A stretch of DNA of 8,464 nucleotides from Pseudomonadota bacterium (lineage in GTDB: Bacteria > Myxococcota_A > Polyangia > Polyangiales > Polyangiaceae). This document shows positions 7,632-8,464 of this stretch, piece by piece (the first letter of the stretch is position 1; each line of letters begins with the position of its first letter). The notes beneath the pieces were generated by a model that saw only the letters and a list, made by a program, of their open reading frames with translations, searched no databases and was not told the origin of the DNA. Location of the stretch: the NCBI GenBank assembly GCA_023432025.1, contig JAEYVE010000085.1, positions 1 to 8,464 of the forward strand, written 5' to 3'. The position numbers were made by a program, and so were the translations under genes.

Positions 7632-7723
7632 CCCTCCCAAAGCCGCTTCGCGGGTCGTCGCCTCACAAAGAAACACACCCTCGTTTCGGACCCTCCCAAA
7701 GCCGCGTTGCGGGTCGTCGCCTC
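7632..7723 (+). repeat. 33-nt imperfect direct repeat, two copies 59 bp apart
   Basis: Copy 1 is 7632-7664 and copy 2 is 7691-7723; 31 of 33 positions match. Both start CCCTCCCAAAGCCGC and end GCGGGTCGTCGCCTC. The two differences both fall in the three-base loop (TTC against GTT) of a small CCGC/GCGG hairpin (7643-7653 and 7702-7712), so the stem is preserved in both copies. The sequence between the copies is unrelated. Confidence 0.85.
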
Positions 7724-7744
7724 GAAGGCACCCCGTGAATCGGT

Positions 7745-7750
7745 AGGAAG
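7745..7750 (+). promoter_or_regulatory. Ribosome binding site of sucD
   Basis: AGGAAG lies 9 bases before the ATG at 7760. This supports that start and shows that sucD can be translated independently of sucC. Confidence 0.7.
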
Positions 7751-7759
7751 TTCAAAGCA

Positions 7760-8464
7760 ATGTCAGTTCTCGTCGGAAAAGACACCAAGGTCGTCTTCCA
7801 GGGCATCACCGGCTCGGCCGGCTCGTTCCACGCTTCGCAGTGCATCGCTTACGGCACGCAGGTCGTCGCTGGCCAAACGCCCAACCGCGGCGGTCAGGTG
7901 TTCGAAGCGGAAGGTCCCAGCGGCAAGGTCAAGGTTCCCGTTTTCGACACGGTCAGCGACGCCGTGAAGCAGACCGGCGCCAACACCTCGTGCATCTTCG
8001 TGCCGCCGCTCGGCGCCGCGGACGCGATCCTCGAAGCTCTGGACGCGGGCGTCGACCTAGTCGTGTGCATCACCGAGGGCATCCCGGTGATGGACATGAT
8101 CAAGGTGCGCCGCGCTCTCGAAACCTCGAAGGCGCGCCTCATCGGCCCCAACTGCCCCGGCATCATCACGCCGGGCTCGTGCAAAATCGGCATCATGCCG
8201 GGCCACATTCACCGCCCTGGCAACATCGGCGTGGTGTCCAAGAGCGGCACGCTCACCTACGAGGCCGTGGGCCAACTCACCGCGCTCGGCCTGGGCCAGT
8301 CGACGTGCATCGGCATCGGCGGCGACCCCGTCGCCGGCCTCGACTTCATCGACTGCCTCGAGCTGTTCAATGAAGATCCGGGCACCGAAGCCGTCATCCT
8401 CATGGGTGAAATCGGCGGCAACGCCGAGATCGAGGCGGCCCACTGGATCAAGGCGAACATGAAG
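7760..8464 (+). CDS. sucD: Succinyl-CoA synthetase alpha subunit, 3'-truncated by the window edge
   Basis: SucD is the CoA-binding, phosphohistidine-carrying subunit that pairs with SucC. The first 235 residues are present and the frame is open at the right edge. Visible motifs are the CoA-binding Rossmann loop GITGSAGSFH (15-24), TPNRGG (40-45), ITEGIP (104-109), GPNCPG (129-134), SKSGTLTYE (160-168), GIGGDPV (185-191) and GEIGG (216-220). The active-site phosphohistidine segment (GHAGAI, near H246 of E. coli SucD) lies beyond the window, so catalytic integrity cannot be checked here. Between TPNRGG and PVFDT there are about eight more residues than I recall in E. coli SucD. The ATG has a good AGGAAG 9 bases upstream. 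Unlike the usual tight sucCD arrangement, it sits 250 bp after sucC. Confidence 0.96.
   Translation, partial: MSVLVGKDTKVVFQGITGSAGSFHASQCIAYGTQVVAGQTPNRGGQVFEAEGPSGKVKVPVFDTVSDAVKQTGANTSCIFVPPLGAADAILEALDAGVDLVVCITEGIPVMDMIKVRRALETSKARLIGPNCPGIITPGSCKIGIMPGHIHRPGNIGVVSKSGTLTYEAVGQLTALGLGQSTCIGIGGDPVAGLDFIDCLELFNEDPGTEAVILMGEIGGNAEIEAAHWIKANMK

Larger units (their letters stand above)
7510..7759 (+). other. Structured sucC-sucD intergenic spacer
   Basis: This 250-bp gap has no gene. In order it holds the hairpin at 7512-7548; a pyrimidine-rich stretch (about 7557-7590); a perfect 9-bp hairpin GAGGGTCTG/CAGACCCTC with a TCC loop (7592-7612); a 7-bp stem CCCCGCC/GGCGGGG (7613-7629); two copies of a 33-nt direct repeat; and the sucD ribosome site. 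The frames crossing it have no coding bias. sucC and sucD are usually adjacent or overlapping, so the gap looks like an acquired or expanded repeat-type element. Confidence 0.7.

Noticed and set aside
7510..7759. CRISPR-like array from the two 33-nt repeats in the sucC-sucD gap
   Set aside because: There are only two copies with a 26-base separation, no cas genes, and internal hairpins that fit a REP-like intergenic element better.

Overview
The window is GC-rich, and its coding frames favour G/C at the third codon position. Its contents suggest a myxobacterium-like member of the Myxococcota (former Deltaproteobacteria): a soluble Hanks-type Ser/Thr kinase, a small c-type cytochrome lipoprotein, and an mdh-sucC-sucD run with bulky structured spacers. 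This placement is an inference from gene content and style. No rRNA or other phylogenetic marker is present.

Layout: (1) 107-1423 (+) encodes an ABC1/UbiB-family atypical kinase whose frame stays open to the left edge. (2) It converges on a beta-ketoacyl-ACP synthase II (fabF, 1567-2805, -). The 143-bp gap between them holds a 16-bp tandem repeat. (3) A 353-bp spacer with no gene separates fabF from the divergent Ser/Thr kinase gene (3159-4250, +). (4) A two-CXXCH cytochrome c lipoprotein follows (4369-4899, +), then a 10-bp inverted repeat. (5) A leader of about 470 bp without a convincing gene precedes mdh (5372-6310), sucC (6316-7509) and sucD (7760 to beyond the right edge). The sucC-sucD gap is 250 bp and carries several strong hairpins and a 33-nt direct repeat.

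Function: malate dehydrogenase and the two succinyl-CoA synthetase subunits form a TCA-cycle cluster. mdh and sucC are separated by only 5 bases and are very likely cotranscribed. FabF elongates acyl chains in fatty-acid synthesis. The UbiB-like protein would be expected to act in isoprenoid-quinone or lipid metabolism, and the cytochrome in periplasmic or membrane-attached electron transfer, but both roles are family-level inferences. The Ser/Thr kinase is a signalling protein with no visible substrate.

I see no transposase, CRISPR array, tRNA, rRNA, phage gene or defence cassette. All main genes belong to known families, and I did not find an undescribed gene system. The features most worth a second look are non-coding: the structured sucC-sucD spacer, the tandem repeat beside fabF, the long mdh leader, and a two-codon ORF just before the kinase start.
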